A stretch of 64,000 bases of DNA, from the NCBI RefSeq assembly GCF_027498035.1, contig NZ_CP114978.1, positions 868,001 through 932,000 on the forward strand. The letters are read 5' to 3'. A program made the position numbers and the translations under genes. Positions 27,917-37,149 of the stretch are shown one piece after another (the stretch's first letter is position 1; the number at the start of each line of letters is the position of its first letter). The DNA comes from Pseudoxanthomonas sp. (GTDB lineage Bacteria; Pseudomonadota; Gammaproteobacteria; Xanthomonadales; Xanthomonadaceae). Under the pieces are notes generated by a model. That model made no database searches. It was not told where the DNA came from and saw only the letters and a list, made by a program, of their open reading frames with translations.

Positions 27917-29720
27917 GCTTCGTAGGTTCCCGCGTCGCCGCCTGCCCTGGGCGCTGTTGCTGCTGCTTCCAGTGACGGCACTGGCAGCGGCCGATGCCAC
28001 GAAGCCGGCCGCATCGATCACCGCCATCGTCAATGCCGAGATCTTCGACGCGCTGGGTCATGCGCCCTACCGCGGCACGTTGCTGATTGCCGAAGGACGC
28101 ATCGTCGACCTCGGCCGCGATGTGCAGGCGCCCGCTGGTGCCCGGATCGTCGATGCCCATGGCCAGGCGCTGCTGCCTGGCTTGATCGACGTGCACACGC
28201 ACTGGACGCCCGCTGGCGAACCCGAGCACGTGCCGCAGATCGCGGCGGCCTATCTGGCCGCCGGCGTCACCACGGTCAATGACTTCAACGAAGCGCCCGA
28301 AGCCTTCGCCCCGTTGCGCAGCTGGCTCAAGGAACTGGCCGCGCCGCACGTCAACCTGGTCGCGCGGATCGGCACCACCAATGGCCACGGCGCCGACTGG
28401 GCAGATGTGCACACCACCGCACTGGCAGATACCCCGGCACAAGCGCGGCGTGTCGTGCAGGGCCTGCTGCCCTACGCGCCCGATGCGATCAAGGTCTTCC
28501 ACGACGGCTGGCGCTACGGCGTGCTGCCCGACAACGCCAGCGTCAACGAACCCACCCTGGCGGCACTGGTGGACGAAGCACATGCGCATCACCTCAAGGT
28601 GCTGACCCATACCGTCACCATCGACCGTGCCGACCAGGCCGCGCAGGCCGGCGTGGATGTGCTCGCGCACATCCCGCAGGACCGACCGATCGACACCGCC
28701 ACCCTGGCCGCACTGCGCAAGGCCGGGACCGCGGTGGCTCCCACGCTGGCGGTCTACGAACCGATCAAACCCGGCCAGCCTGCCGACAGCCGGCCCGATG
28801 CAGCCGCACTGGCACTGCGCCGGGCGCGCTTCGCCCAGGCCCAGCGCAACGTCAAGGCGCTGTTCGATGCCGGCGTGCCGATCGCGGTCGGCACCGACGC
28901 CGGCATGCCGGCCACGCGCCACGGCGTGTCCACCGCGCACGAAGTGGAACTGCTGGTGCAGTCCGGCCTGTCCCCAAGCCAGGCGCTGACCAGCGCCACC
29001 CGCATCAGCGCACAGGTGCTGGGCCTGGCGCAGGACCGCGGCACCCTGGCCAAGGGCCAGCGTGCCGACCTGATACTGGTCGATGGCCAGCCCTGGCGCG
29101 ATGCTTCCGACCTGCACAAGGTCCAGCAGACCTGGATCGACGGCCGCCTGGTCCATGCCGCCGGCCAGCCGTGGCCGTCTGCGAACCTGGCGCAATCACA
29201 GGCACCGCTGACGGCTGCCGCACGCATCGACGATTTCGAACGCAGCGACGGCCGCTCCAGCCAGGACACGCTGCGCGTCTATCAGAGCGAAACCGGTCAG
29301 GGCCGTAGCCAGGCAATCGCGGCACTCGTCCCACGCGGCGACAAACCAGGCCAGGCGCTATCGGTCAATACGCGCCTGTCAGCCAGCGACACACCCGAAG
29401 CCGGCGTGGTCGTGCCGTTGTCCGCGGGTTCGATCCGACCAGTCTCGGCAGCTGCCTTCCACGGCATCGAACTGGACGTGCGCGGGCACGGGGCCCTGCT
29501 GCTGCAGGTCAACACACTGCATGGCAGCTGGCAGGCACCGCTGGCTGCAAGCGATCAGTGGCAGCACGTACGCATCGCCTTCGACCAGCTCAAGCCAGCC
29601 AGCCGCAGCGACCAGGCCCAAACCTGGTCGACAAACGAACTGATCTCCGTCGCCGTCCTGCATCACGACGCGCCATTGGCCACCGGCTGGTTTGCCCTGG
29701 ACGACCTGCAGTTCTATTGA
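27909..29720 (+). CDS. Exported amidohydrolase with C-terminal CIA30-like domain
   Basis: A 603-residue protein with a signal peptide (ALLLLLPVTALAA). Residues 35-430 are a metal-dependent amidohydrolase of the prolidase/imidazolonepropionase-like branch: GLIDVHTHW (His96, His98), AIKVFHDG (probable carboxylated Lys), LTHTV, DVLAHIPQ, and GTDAGMPATRHG with the catalytic Asp. The last 165 or so residues (IDDFERSDGRSSQDTLRVYQ through ATGWFALDDLQFY) look like a CIA30/galactose-binding-type jelly roll, an unusual partner. The GTG start at 27909 overlaps the peptidase stop by 8 bases, so the two are translationally coupled. Likely hydrolyses dipeptides or acyl-amino acids released by the peptidase. 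Confidence 0.83.
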   Translation: MVELRRFPRRRLPWALLLLLPVTALAAADATKPAASITAIVNAEIFDALGHAPYRGTLLIAEGRIVDLGRDVQAPAGARIVDAHGQALLPGLIDVHTHWTPAGEPEHVPQIAAAYLAAGVTTVNDFNEAPEAFAPLRSWLKELAAPHVNLVARIGTTNGHGADWADVHTTALADTPAQARRVVQGLLPYAPDAIKVFHDGWRYGVLPDNASVNEPTLAALVDEAHAHHLKVLTHTVTIDRADQAAQAGVDVLAHIPQDRPIDTATLAALRKAGTAVAPTLAVYEPIKPGQPADSRPDAAALALRRARFAQAQRNVKALFDAGVPIAVGTDAGMPATRHGVSTAHEVELLVQSGLSPSQALTSATRISAQVLGLAQDRGTLAKGQRADLILVDGQPWRDASDLHKVQQTWIDGRLVHAAGQPWPSANLAQSQAPLTAAARIDDFERSDGRSSQDTLRVYQSETGQGRSQAIAALVPRGDKPGQALSVNTRLSASDTPEAGVVVPLSAGSIRPVSAAAFHGIELDVRGHGALLLQVNTLHGSWQAPLAASDQWQHVRIAFDQLKPASRSDQAQTWSTNELISVAVLHHDAPLATGWFALDDLQFY

Positions 29721-29862
29721 GCATCGGCACGGACGTCGAACTGGCCTTGATCGATCATGCGGAAATCGGGCGTGCCGCAGCACCCATCAACGTCCAAAGC
29801 GAACGCTACCCGCGCACCTGATGGACATCGTAGGACGCTGATCCCGGCACACACCGCAGAAC

Positions 29863-29889
29863 AAAAAAGCCCCTGATCCCAGGGGCCTT
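29863..29889 (-). terminator. Intrinsic terminator after tRNA-Ser
   Basis: On the minus strand a GGCCCCTG/CAGGGGC stem with a GGAT loop is followed by TTTTTTG. It begins about 12 bases beyond the encoded CCA of the tRNA, as expected for its terminator. Confidence 0.85.
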
Positions 29890-29900
29890 CTTCTTTGATC

Positions 29901-29990
29901 TGGCGGAGAGAGTGGGATTCGAACCCACGGTAGGCTTGCACCTACGGCAGTTTTCAAGACTGCTGCCTTAAACCACTCGGCCATCTCTCC
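29901..29990 (-). tRNA. tRNA-Ser (anticodon TGA)
   Basis: A 90-base class II tRNA on the minus strand, beginning GGAGAGATGGCCGAG and ending in an encoded CCA at 29901. The acceptor stem GGAGAGA pairs with TCTCTCC. The anticodon loop CTTGAAA gives TGA, reading UCA and probably UCG/UCU codons. A long variable arm (CCGTAGGTGCAAGCCTACGG region) and GTTCGAATC T-loop confirm serine identity. It is the only tRNA in the window and sits 1.2 kb downstream of serS on the same strand with a LysR gene between. No integrase or attachment-site duplication is seen next to it. Confidence 0.97.
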
Positions 29991-30021
29991 GGGTTGCTCC
30001 GGTGGCACCGATGATGCTGCC

Positions 30022-30057
30022 GGAAAGCGAAACGCCCGGGATCACTCGCCGGGCGTC
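30022..30057 (-). terminator. Intrinsic terminator after the LysR gene
   Basis: On the minus strand ACGCCCGG (30056-30049) pairs with CCGGGCGT (30039-30032) and is followed by TTCGCTTT. The T-tract is interrupted, so it is a moderate terminator; it lies about 50 bases after the LysR stop. Confidence 0.6.
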
Positions 30058-30108
30058 GCATTCTCGCATGTGACACGTGCAGGTGCACTGCCCTGCACGC
30101 ATGTCTGG

Positions 30109-31080
30109 TCAGGAGGCCTGGCGCAGGCCCAGTTCGACCAGGCGCTCCACGCACTTGCCGCCACAATCCAGGCGCGAGTCCTCGATCTGCTGCGGCAGGT
30201 GTTCGGCCAGGTAGTCGATGAACACGCGCACCGCCGGCAGCAGGCCGCGGCGCGAGGCGAATACCGCGTGGCAGATACCCTGCGGCAACGACCAGTCGGG
30301 CAGCACCACTTCCAGTTCGCCGCTGCGCACGGCATCGGCGCACACGGTTTCCGGCAGCATCGTGATGCCGTAACCGTCCTTGGCCATCGCCTTGAGCAAC
30401 GGGAAGTCGAAGCCGGCCAGGCGCGGCTGCAACTCGACGCGGCGGACCTCGCCTTCCGGACCGTGCAGTTCCCAACGCTGGCGCGCTTCGTCCTCGCTCA
30501 TGGACATGGTCACGTGCTGGGTCAGGTCTTCCGGGGTCTGCGGACGGCCTGCGCGTTGCAGGTACTTGGGGCTGGCGACCAGCAGCTCCTGGATCTGGCC
30601 GAAGCTACGCATCACCAGGCTGCCGTCGTCGTCCAGCTTGGCGCGCACCCGCAGGGCGATGTCGTAGCCCTCGTTGATGATGTCCACGCGGCGATTATTG
30701 ACGTGCAGCTGCAGGCGAACCTTGGGGTATTTGTCCAGGAACGCCGGCAGGATCTTGGGCAGCTGCATCTGCGCCACCGCGACCGGAACGCTGACCCGGA
30801 CCACGCCACGCGGCTCGGCCGAGAGCCGGTCCACCACTTCGCGGGCGGCCTGGGCTTCGGCCAGCATGGTCTGGGCGTGGCGATGCACGCTCATGCCGAC
30901 ATCGGTGACCGCGAAGCGGCGCGTGGAGCGCTGCAGCAGGCGCACGCCCATGTCGGTTTCGAGCTGGCTGATGCGTCGGCTCAGGCGCGACTTGGGGATG
31001 CCGAGTGCGCGTTCGGCCGCGGCGAAACCGCCGTGGTCGACGACCATGGCGAAGTAATAGAGGTCGTTGAGGTCCTGCAT
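30109..31080 (-). CDS. LysR-family transcriptional regulator
   Basis: A 323-residue regulator. The winged helix is at residues 1-60 (LNDLYYFAMVVDHGGFAAAERALGIPKSRLSRRISQLETDMGVRLLQRSTRRF), and the rest is a periplasmic-binding-like effector domain (GVVRVSVPVAVAQMQLPKILPAFLDKYPKVRLQLHV). The profile resembles the DntR/AaeR-like group that often controls oxidative-stress or aromatic-compound genes. The C-terminal tail ends with a Cys pair (LDCGGKCVERL). LysR proteins usually control a divergent neighbour, but the adjacent gene upstream is serS on the same strand, so the target is not evident. Confidence 0.88.
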   Translation of the reverse strand: MQDLNDLYYFAMVVDHGGFAAAERALGIPKSRLSRRISQLETDMGVRLLQRSTRRFAVTDVGMSVHRHAQTMLAEAQAAREVVDRLSAEPRGVVRVSVPVAVAQMQLPKILPAFLDKYPKVRLQLHVNNRRVDIINEGYDIALRVRAKLDDDGSLVMRSFGQIQELLVASPKYLQRAGRPQTPEDLTQHVTMSMSEDEARQRWELHGPEGEVRRVELQPRLAGFDFPLLKAMAKDGYGITMLPETVCADAVRSGELEVVLPDWSLPQGICHAVFASRRGLLPAVRVFIDYLAEHLPQQIEDSRLDCGGKCVERLVELGLRQAS

Positions 31081-31157
31081 GGTGCCATCCCGAATCTGGA
31101 ACGATTCGGGCTATTTAAACACCCGCATCCCGCAGGCACAACGAACTTGGACCAAAT

Positions 31158-31182
31158 CGGGCGGGATTCACCTCCCCGCCCG
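31158..31182 (-). terminator. Hairpin after serS
   Basis: CGGGCGGG and CCCGCCCG arms with a 9-base loop, 18 bases beyond the serS stop. On the minus strand the following bases are ATTTGG, so the T-tract is poor. It may be a weak terminator or an end-protecting hairpin. Confidence 0.5.
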
Positions 31183-31199
31183 TGGGTCAATCGCGCCGA

Positions 31200-32483
<1,284 letters not shown>

Positions 32484-32622
32484 TCAGGACGGGTCGCACG
32501 TGGAAGAGCCCGGGATTATCGCCTTTTCCGCCGGTCGGCGCCCGCACAGCCAGCTTGCGGTCGGGATCGGGCCAGTGGGCTGTGCAAGAATCGCAGCCTC
32601 CACTGCTCGCCCTCCAGTCGCC

Positions 32623-33291
32623 ATGTCACGTGCCACGCCCCGCGCTTTCACCTTCCGCCTGCCGCATCGTGCGTTGTGGATTGCACTGGGGGCGTTCGCA
32701 GCCGGGTTGCTGCTGTTCGGCATCGTCTACCTGGCCAATCGCAAGGACGACACTTTCTACAGCGTGAAGCCAGCCGACAAAACCGGTGAGGCCGCCGCGA
32801 TCGAGCCCCTGCCCGAGCCGATGGCCGCGCAGGACAATGCCAGCGGCATGCAAGCGCCGTCAGCCGATGCGCAAGCCCAGGCCAATGCCCCGCAGTCCGG
32901 TGACAACACCAGCGCCTTCCCCAAGCCGATGCTGGAAGATTCCCCGGACAACGCTGCCAACGGCACCAACACGCCCAGCACGAACACGCCGCCGCCCGCA
33001 CCTTCGGCAGACCGGGCCACGCCGCTGCCCATCGATGGGCAGAGTCCGCCACCGACCTATCCCGTCGCAGCGCTTCGTCGCGGCGAAACCGGTACGGCCG
33101 TGTTGCGCGTCCAGGTCGATGCACAGGGCAATCCCGGCGGCGTGGCCCTGGTCCAGCGCAGTGGCTCGCGTGACCTGGATCGGGCGGCGATGGAGGCCGT
33201 GCGCAAATGGCACTTCCAGCCAGCCGTACAGGATGGCGTGCCCCTCGCAGGCAGCGTGGACATCCCGGTGGAGTTCAACCTGCAGCGCTAA
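32623..33291 (+). CDS. TonB-family protein (first of a tandem pair)
   Basis: A 222-residue protein with one N-terminal membrane helix (WIALGAFAAGLLLFGIVYLAN, about 20-40), a long Pro/Ala/Asn linker, and a TonB C-terminal-type domain of about 80 residues (PPPTYPVAALRRGETGTAVLRVQVDAQGNPGGVALVQRSGSRDLDRAAMEAVRKWHFQPA). The helix lacks the classical Ser-x3-His-x6-Leu-x3-Ser signature of TonB proteins energised by ExbB/ExbD. The frame is open far upstream inside serS, but the ATG at 32623 begins the membrane protein. A paralogue follows 148 bases downstream; no exbB or exbD genes are near. Confidence 0.8.
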   Translation: MSRATPRAFTFRLPHRALWIALGAFAAGLLLFGIVYLANRKDDTFYSVKPADKTGEAAAIEPLPEPMAAQDNASGMQAPSADAQAQANAPQSGDNTSAFPKPMLEDSPDNAANGTNTPSTNTPPPAPSADRATPLPIDGQSPPPTYPVAALRRGETGTAVLRVQVDAQGNPGGVALVQRSGSRDLDRAAMEAVRKWHFQPAVQDGVPLAGSVDIPVEFNLQR

Positions 33292-33439
33292 GCTGCGGCG
33301 TACGTGAACATCGCTTCGCAACACTGAACGCCCACGGGCGTGTGCAGACGTGTTTTACCTGCATGTCACGTCATGAGAACGAAATGCTGCCGACACTCCA
33401 ACGCACACGCCACCCGGCGTATTCGCAAGGAGACACGAC

Positions 33440-33997
33440 ATGTCCCGATCGCAGACCGAGATCGACGCTGAGCTGCAGCACGGCACTGCCGAGCAGCAGC
33501 AGGACAAACCCACCAATCCGCTGATCTGGCTGTTGCTGCTTGCCGCCGTCCTGGTCGCCGGCGTCTGGTGGTTTGGCGTGCATCGCGGCAACGAAGCCCC
33601 GATCACCGCCGATACCACGACACCCGGCATCACCCAACCGCAGGCCGATGCCAGCGTCCCACCCGCCAAAGCCGCCAAAGCCGAGGCATCCCGCAAGGAA
33701 GCCATCAGGAAGCCCGTGATCGCCAACCGTGCCCCATCGCTGATGGCCGGCACGGCACAGCCGAAATATCCGCCGAGCGCCTTGCGCGCAGGCGCCAGCG
33801 GCACGGTGACGTTGAACGTTCAGGTCGATCCGCAGGGCAGGCCATCGGAGATCAGCATCGCCCAGCGCAGCGGTAACCGCGACCTGGACCGTGCTGCGCT
33901 GAAAGCCGCCAATGACTGGCGTTTCCAGCCCGCCATGCACAACGGAAAGGCCGTGGCCGCTGCGGTGAAAGTGCCGGTGGAGTTCTCCGCGCAGTAA
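33440..33997 (+). CDS. TonB-family protein (second of a tandem pair)
   Basis: A 185-residue paralogue of the preceding gene: a polar N-terminus, one membrane helix (PLIWLLLLAAVLVAGVWWFGV, about 27-47), a shorter Ala/Lys-rich linker and a TonB C-terminal-like domain ([58 protein letters not shown]). AAGGAGACACGAC gives a strong ribosome-binding site. The two C-terminal domains are similar enough to indicate local duplication. A strong terminator follows. Whether they serve receptors or simply bind periplasmic partners is unclear. Confidence 0.8.
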   Translation: MSRSQTEIDAELQHGTAEQQQDKPTNPLIWLLLLAAVLVAGVWWFGVHRGNEAPITADTTTPGITQPQADASVPPAKAAKAEASRKEAIRKPVIANRAPSLMAGTAQPKYPPSALRAGASGTVTLNVQVDPQGRPSEISIAQRSGNRDLDRAALKAANDWRFQPAMHNGKAVAAAVKVPVEFSAQ

Positions 33998-34040
33998 TAC
34001 CGTAGCGACGGCGAGCGCGTTATCGAATCGTCAGTGACGA

Positions 34041-34082
34041 AAACAGGCCCCGGCGCGGCGATGCGTCGGGGCCTGTTTGTTG
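34041..34082 (+). terminator. Intrinsic terminator after the tandem TonB-family genes
   Basis: AAACAGGCCCCG and CGGGGCCTGTTT arms enclose a GC-rich loop; T-rich GTTGTT follows. It sits 44 bases beyond the second stop codon and about 90 bases before the convergent ester hydrolase gene. Confidence 0.8.
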
Positions 34083-34174
34083 TTCAACGACGCGAATACG
34101 AAAACCACCAACAGCCAATCAGGATTTCCCGGAGACCCACCACACCGGCACCGTGGCCGGCATGGCGACAGCGC

Positions 34175-36097
34175 TTATTCAACCGGCAGGCTGATGAAGC
34201 TCGGCTGCTGCGGGGTGTGCCAGATGCGCTGGGTGGCTTTCTGGTAATCGCCCGGCTTGGCGAAGAAGATGTTGTCGACGAAGGTCTGCGGGTTGCGGTC
34301 ATACAGCGGGAACAGGCTGGACTGCACCTGCACCATGATCCGGTGGCCCTTCTTGAAGGTGTGGTTGGCGTTGGGCAGGTCGAAGTCGTAGGCCAGCGTC
34401 GCGTTCGGCGTGATCGCCTTGGGATGTTCGAAGCTCTCGCGATAGCGGCCGCGGAAGATCGTCAGTGCCACCGGCAGTTCATAGCCGCCCATCTGCGGGT
34501 CGGACGCCACTTCATCCGGGCCGACATCGATCAGCTTCACCACCCAGTCGCTGTCGCTGCCACTGGTCGAGGCCTGCAGGTTGACCTGCGGCCGGCCGGC
34601 AATCTTGACGTCTTCGGTCAGCGGCGCGGTCTCATAGGTCATCACGTCGGGACGGCCATCGACGAAGCGCTGGTCGTGCACCAGCCAGGTGGTCCACATG
34701 CTGCGATCGGAGAAATCCACCGGGCGCGGCACGAACGGCACCGGCTTGGCCGGGTCGGACACGTACTCGTCGTATTCGGCCTGGCCTGCGCGCGGCGCAT
34801 CGAAGGACAGCTTGCCGCCGGCCTCCAGGTACAGCGACTTCGGCTTGATCTTGCAGCCTTGCTCGCAGACCTGCGGCCAGGCCTTCAGGCGGTCCCAGTG
34901 GTTTTCACCGGTGTTGTAGATCAGCACTGGCGGTGTGTCGGCCTTGGGTGCGCCATCCATCAGGTACTGGTTGAAGAACGGCAGTAGTACGTCGCGGCGG
35001 AACTGCAGCGCGGTGTCGCCATCCCACTTCAACGCGCCCAGGCTGCTGCCGTCATAGTTGACTTGGCTGTGACGCCATGGACCCATAACCAGATAGTTCT
35101 TGTCGTTGCCGGTATCGCGCGCTTCCATCGCCGCGTAGCTGTGGTTGGCGCCGTACATGTCTTCCTGGTCCCACAGGCCCTGCAGCCACATGGTCGGCAC
35201 CTTGATCGGCGTCGTCGCCATGACCTTGTCCAGCGCCTGGTCCTGCCAGAAGGCGTCGTAAGTCGCGTGTTCGGTCAGCTTATGCCACCACGGCAGCTGG
35301 TCCAGGCCAGCGGCCTTGGCGTAGTCACCAGCCGAACCGGCGCGCAAGAAATTGCTGTAGTCGTCATAGCCTTCGCGGGCGATGGCGCTGCCCTTGCCGC
35401 GCTTGCTCAACTGGCCGGTGAAATAGTCGAAGTTGACCTGGCGGAACGCGCCATAGCTGAACCAGTCGTCGCCCATCCAGCCATCGACCATCGGGCTCAT
35501 CGGGTTGGCGACCTTCAACGCGGGATGCGGGTTGGTCAGCGCCATCACCACGGTGAAGCCTTCGTACGACGAGCCGAGCATGCCGACCTTGCCGTTGGAC
35601 TCGTGCACGTTCTTGACCAGCCAGTCGATGGTGTCCCAGGCATCGGTGGCATGGTCGACGTTGGTGCCGTTGAGCGGGCCCTTCAGCGGCCGGGTCATGA
35701 CGTAGTCGCCTTCTGAACCGTACTTGCCGCGGATGTCCTGGATCACGCGGATGTAGCCGGCGTCGACGAAGACTTCATCGCCCTGCGCCAGCAGGTCGCG
35801 CATGTGCGGCGAATCCATCCGCGAGGTGCGGCCGTCGGCGTTGTACGGCGTGCGCGTCAGCAGCATCGGCGCGTGCGTGGCGCCCTTGGGAATCACGATG
35901 ACGGTGTGCAACTTGACCCCGTCGCGCATCGGGATTTCCACCACGCGCTTGATGTAGTCGTTGGCCGCGTCCGGCACGACGAAGGTCTTGCCGGTAATGT
36001 CCGGGGTCATCGGCGTGGTCTGCGCCAACGCGGTCATGGGCAGTGCCGCGGCAAGCAGCAGGGACAACAGGGAAGGACGCAGCGCAGGCTGATGCAT
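34175..36097 (-). CDS. Alpha-amino acid ester hydrolase (CocE/NonD family, S15)
   Basis: A 640-residue exported serine hydrolase. A signal peptide ends at ALPMTALAQ; the alpha/beta-hydrolase core, cap and C-terminal jelly roll follow. It matches my recollection of the Xanthomonas citri alpha-amino acid ester hydrolase almost throughout (TPMTPDITGK, GKYGSEGDYVMTRPL, VDHATDAWDTIDWLVKNV). The catalytic triad is Ser177 in GSSYEG, Asp310 in GLWDQED and His343 in GPWRHSQ, all offset by 3 from the X. citri numbering. These enzymes hydrolyse amino acid esters and can transfer the acyl group to beta-lactam nuclei. The ATG at 36097 was chosen because it starts the signal peptide; an upstream in-frame start adds 29 unlike residues. 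Confidence 0.93.
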   Translation of the reverse strand: MHQPALRPSLLSLLLAAALPMTALAQTTPMTPDITGKTFVVPDAANDYIKRVVEIPMRDGVKLHTVIVIPKGATHAPMLLTRTPYNADGRTSRMDSPHMRDLLAQGDEVFVDAGYIRVIQDIRGKYGSEGDYVMTRPLKGPLNGTNVDHATDAWDTIDWLVKNVHESNGKVGMLGSSYEGFTVVMALTNPHPALKVANPMSPMVDGWMGDDWFSYGAFRQVNFDYFTGQLSKRGKGSAIAREGYDDYSNFLRAGSAGDYAKAAGLDQLPWWHKLTEHATYDAFWQDQALDKVMATTPIKVPTMWLQGLWDQEDMYGANHSYAAMEARDTGNDKNYLVMGPWRHSQVNYDGSSLGALKWDGDTALQFRRDVLLPFFNQYLMDGAPKADTPPVLIYNTGENHWDRLKAWPQVCEQGCKIKPKSLYLEAGGKLSFDAPRAGQAEYDEYVSDPAKPVPFVPRPVDFSDRSMWTTWLVHDQRFVDGRPDVMTYETAPLTEDVKIAGRPQVNLQASTSGSDSDWVVKLIDVGPDEVASDPQMGGYELPVALTIFRGRYRESFEHPKAITPNATLAYDFDLPNANHTFKKGHRIMVQVQSSLFPLYDRNPQTFVDNIFFAKPGDYQKATQRIWHTPQQPSFISLPVE

Positions 36098-36237
36098 CGA
36101 CCGATAGCTCCAGGCAGAAAATGACGGAGCCGACAGTCTATGCGGAGCCACCACCGGCCGGCACCCCGACTGATGGCACCCCACCAGGCAGGCCTTCCAA
36201 CGCTTTCGGCGCGCTGCCGGCCTGCGCTTGCACCACC

Positions 36238-37149
36238 TCAGAATGCGTAGCGCAACTGCAACTGCATATAGCGGTAGTTATAGCCGCTGTCGCTGCTGCC
36301 GTTGATCGCCGGGGTGTCGGTATAGCCGGCATCCAGCCGCAGCCAGGCCTGTTTCCAGCGTGGCGTCTCCACCCCGAACTCCAGCAGGCGCGCCTGTCGC
36401 CAGGCGTCATCGCCGCTCTGCTGCCGGCCCAGGCCTGCCCGCGCATACCACTGCGTCCCGCCGATGTAGCGGCGCCAGGCCAGCACGCCCATCGCCTGCC
36501 GATACGTGCCCGGCGCATAGTAGTCGCCTTCACCGGTGTGGCTGTCGTGGTAGTAGCGCGTGCGCAGCTGCATGCTGATGCCCTGCTGTGGCAGCAGCGC
36601 GTAGACCAGGTTGGCGCGCAGGTGGCTGCGCAGGTTGTCACCCACGCCGAAGTCCTGCAGCGCCGCGAGCGTGGTCGCGCTCCAGCGTTCGGACAGGGGC
36701 AGGTCCAGCGCGCCACCGGCATAGGTCTGCACCCAGCCGTTACGCACGCCGCGCTGGGTCTCCAGCACATCGCGTTCGACGAAGAACTCCTTCCGGTAGG
36801 CGTCCTCGCTGTGGATGGAGGCATTGCCCAGCAGGCGATGGCCATTGCTGCCCACATCCCCCTCCCAGCGCCAGGCGCCAGCCAGGCCTGCGCCAGACAG
36901 ATAGACGCGCTGTTCCTGCTTGTGCCAGCCGTCGCCGGAGAAGCGCGCGTCCTGCACCTGCACCCCACTCCACTGATCCGGCGCGACATAACGCCAATCC
37001 CAGCCGAGGTTGCTCTTAAGCGTCTGGTTGCCGTCGGAATCGGAACCAAGCACCAGGTCCGCCCGCACGGCCTGGTGCGCGCTGTCGTCTGCAGCAAAGG
37101 CCGGCGCACCCAGGGCTGCCAGCACGGCGATGGTGATCAGGTTCCGCAT
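36238..37149 (-). CDS. Outer-membrane beta-barrel protein paired with glycosyltransferase
   Basis: A 303-residue protein with a signal peptide (LITIAVLAALGAPAFA) and a mature part made of alternating amphipathic strands ending in aromatic residues. The C-terminus QLQLRYAF, with terminal Phe, is the typical outer-membrane barrel signal. It contains no TPR segment. Its ATG overlaps the glycosyltransferase stop by one base (TGATG), so the two are translated together. By size and context it resembles the barrel half of PgaA or the XagA-type protein of Xanthomonas exopolysaccharide loci, and could be the export pore for the polymer made by its partner. This role is inference. Confidence 0.72.
   Translation of the reverse strand: MRNLITIAVLAALGAPAFAADDSAHQAVRADLVLGSDSDGNQTLKSNLGWDWRYVAPDQWSGVQVQDARFSGDGWHKQEQRVYLSGAGLAGAWRWEGDVGSNGHRLLGNASIHSEDAYRKEFFVERDVLETQRGVRNGWVQTYAGGALDLPLSERWSATTLAALQDFGVGDNLRSHLRANLVYALLPQQGISMQLRTRYYHDSHTGEGDYYAPGTYRQAMGVLAWRRYIGGTQWYARAGLGRQQSGDDAWRQARLLEFGVETPRWKQAWLRLDAGYTDTPAINGSSDSGYNYRYMQLQLRYAF

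Noticed and set aside
29901..29990. tRNA-Ser as an integration site of a genomic island
   Set aside because: No integrase, no direct repeat of the tRNA 3' end and no change in composition nearby.
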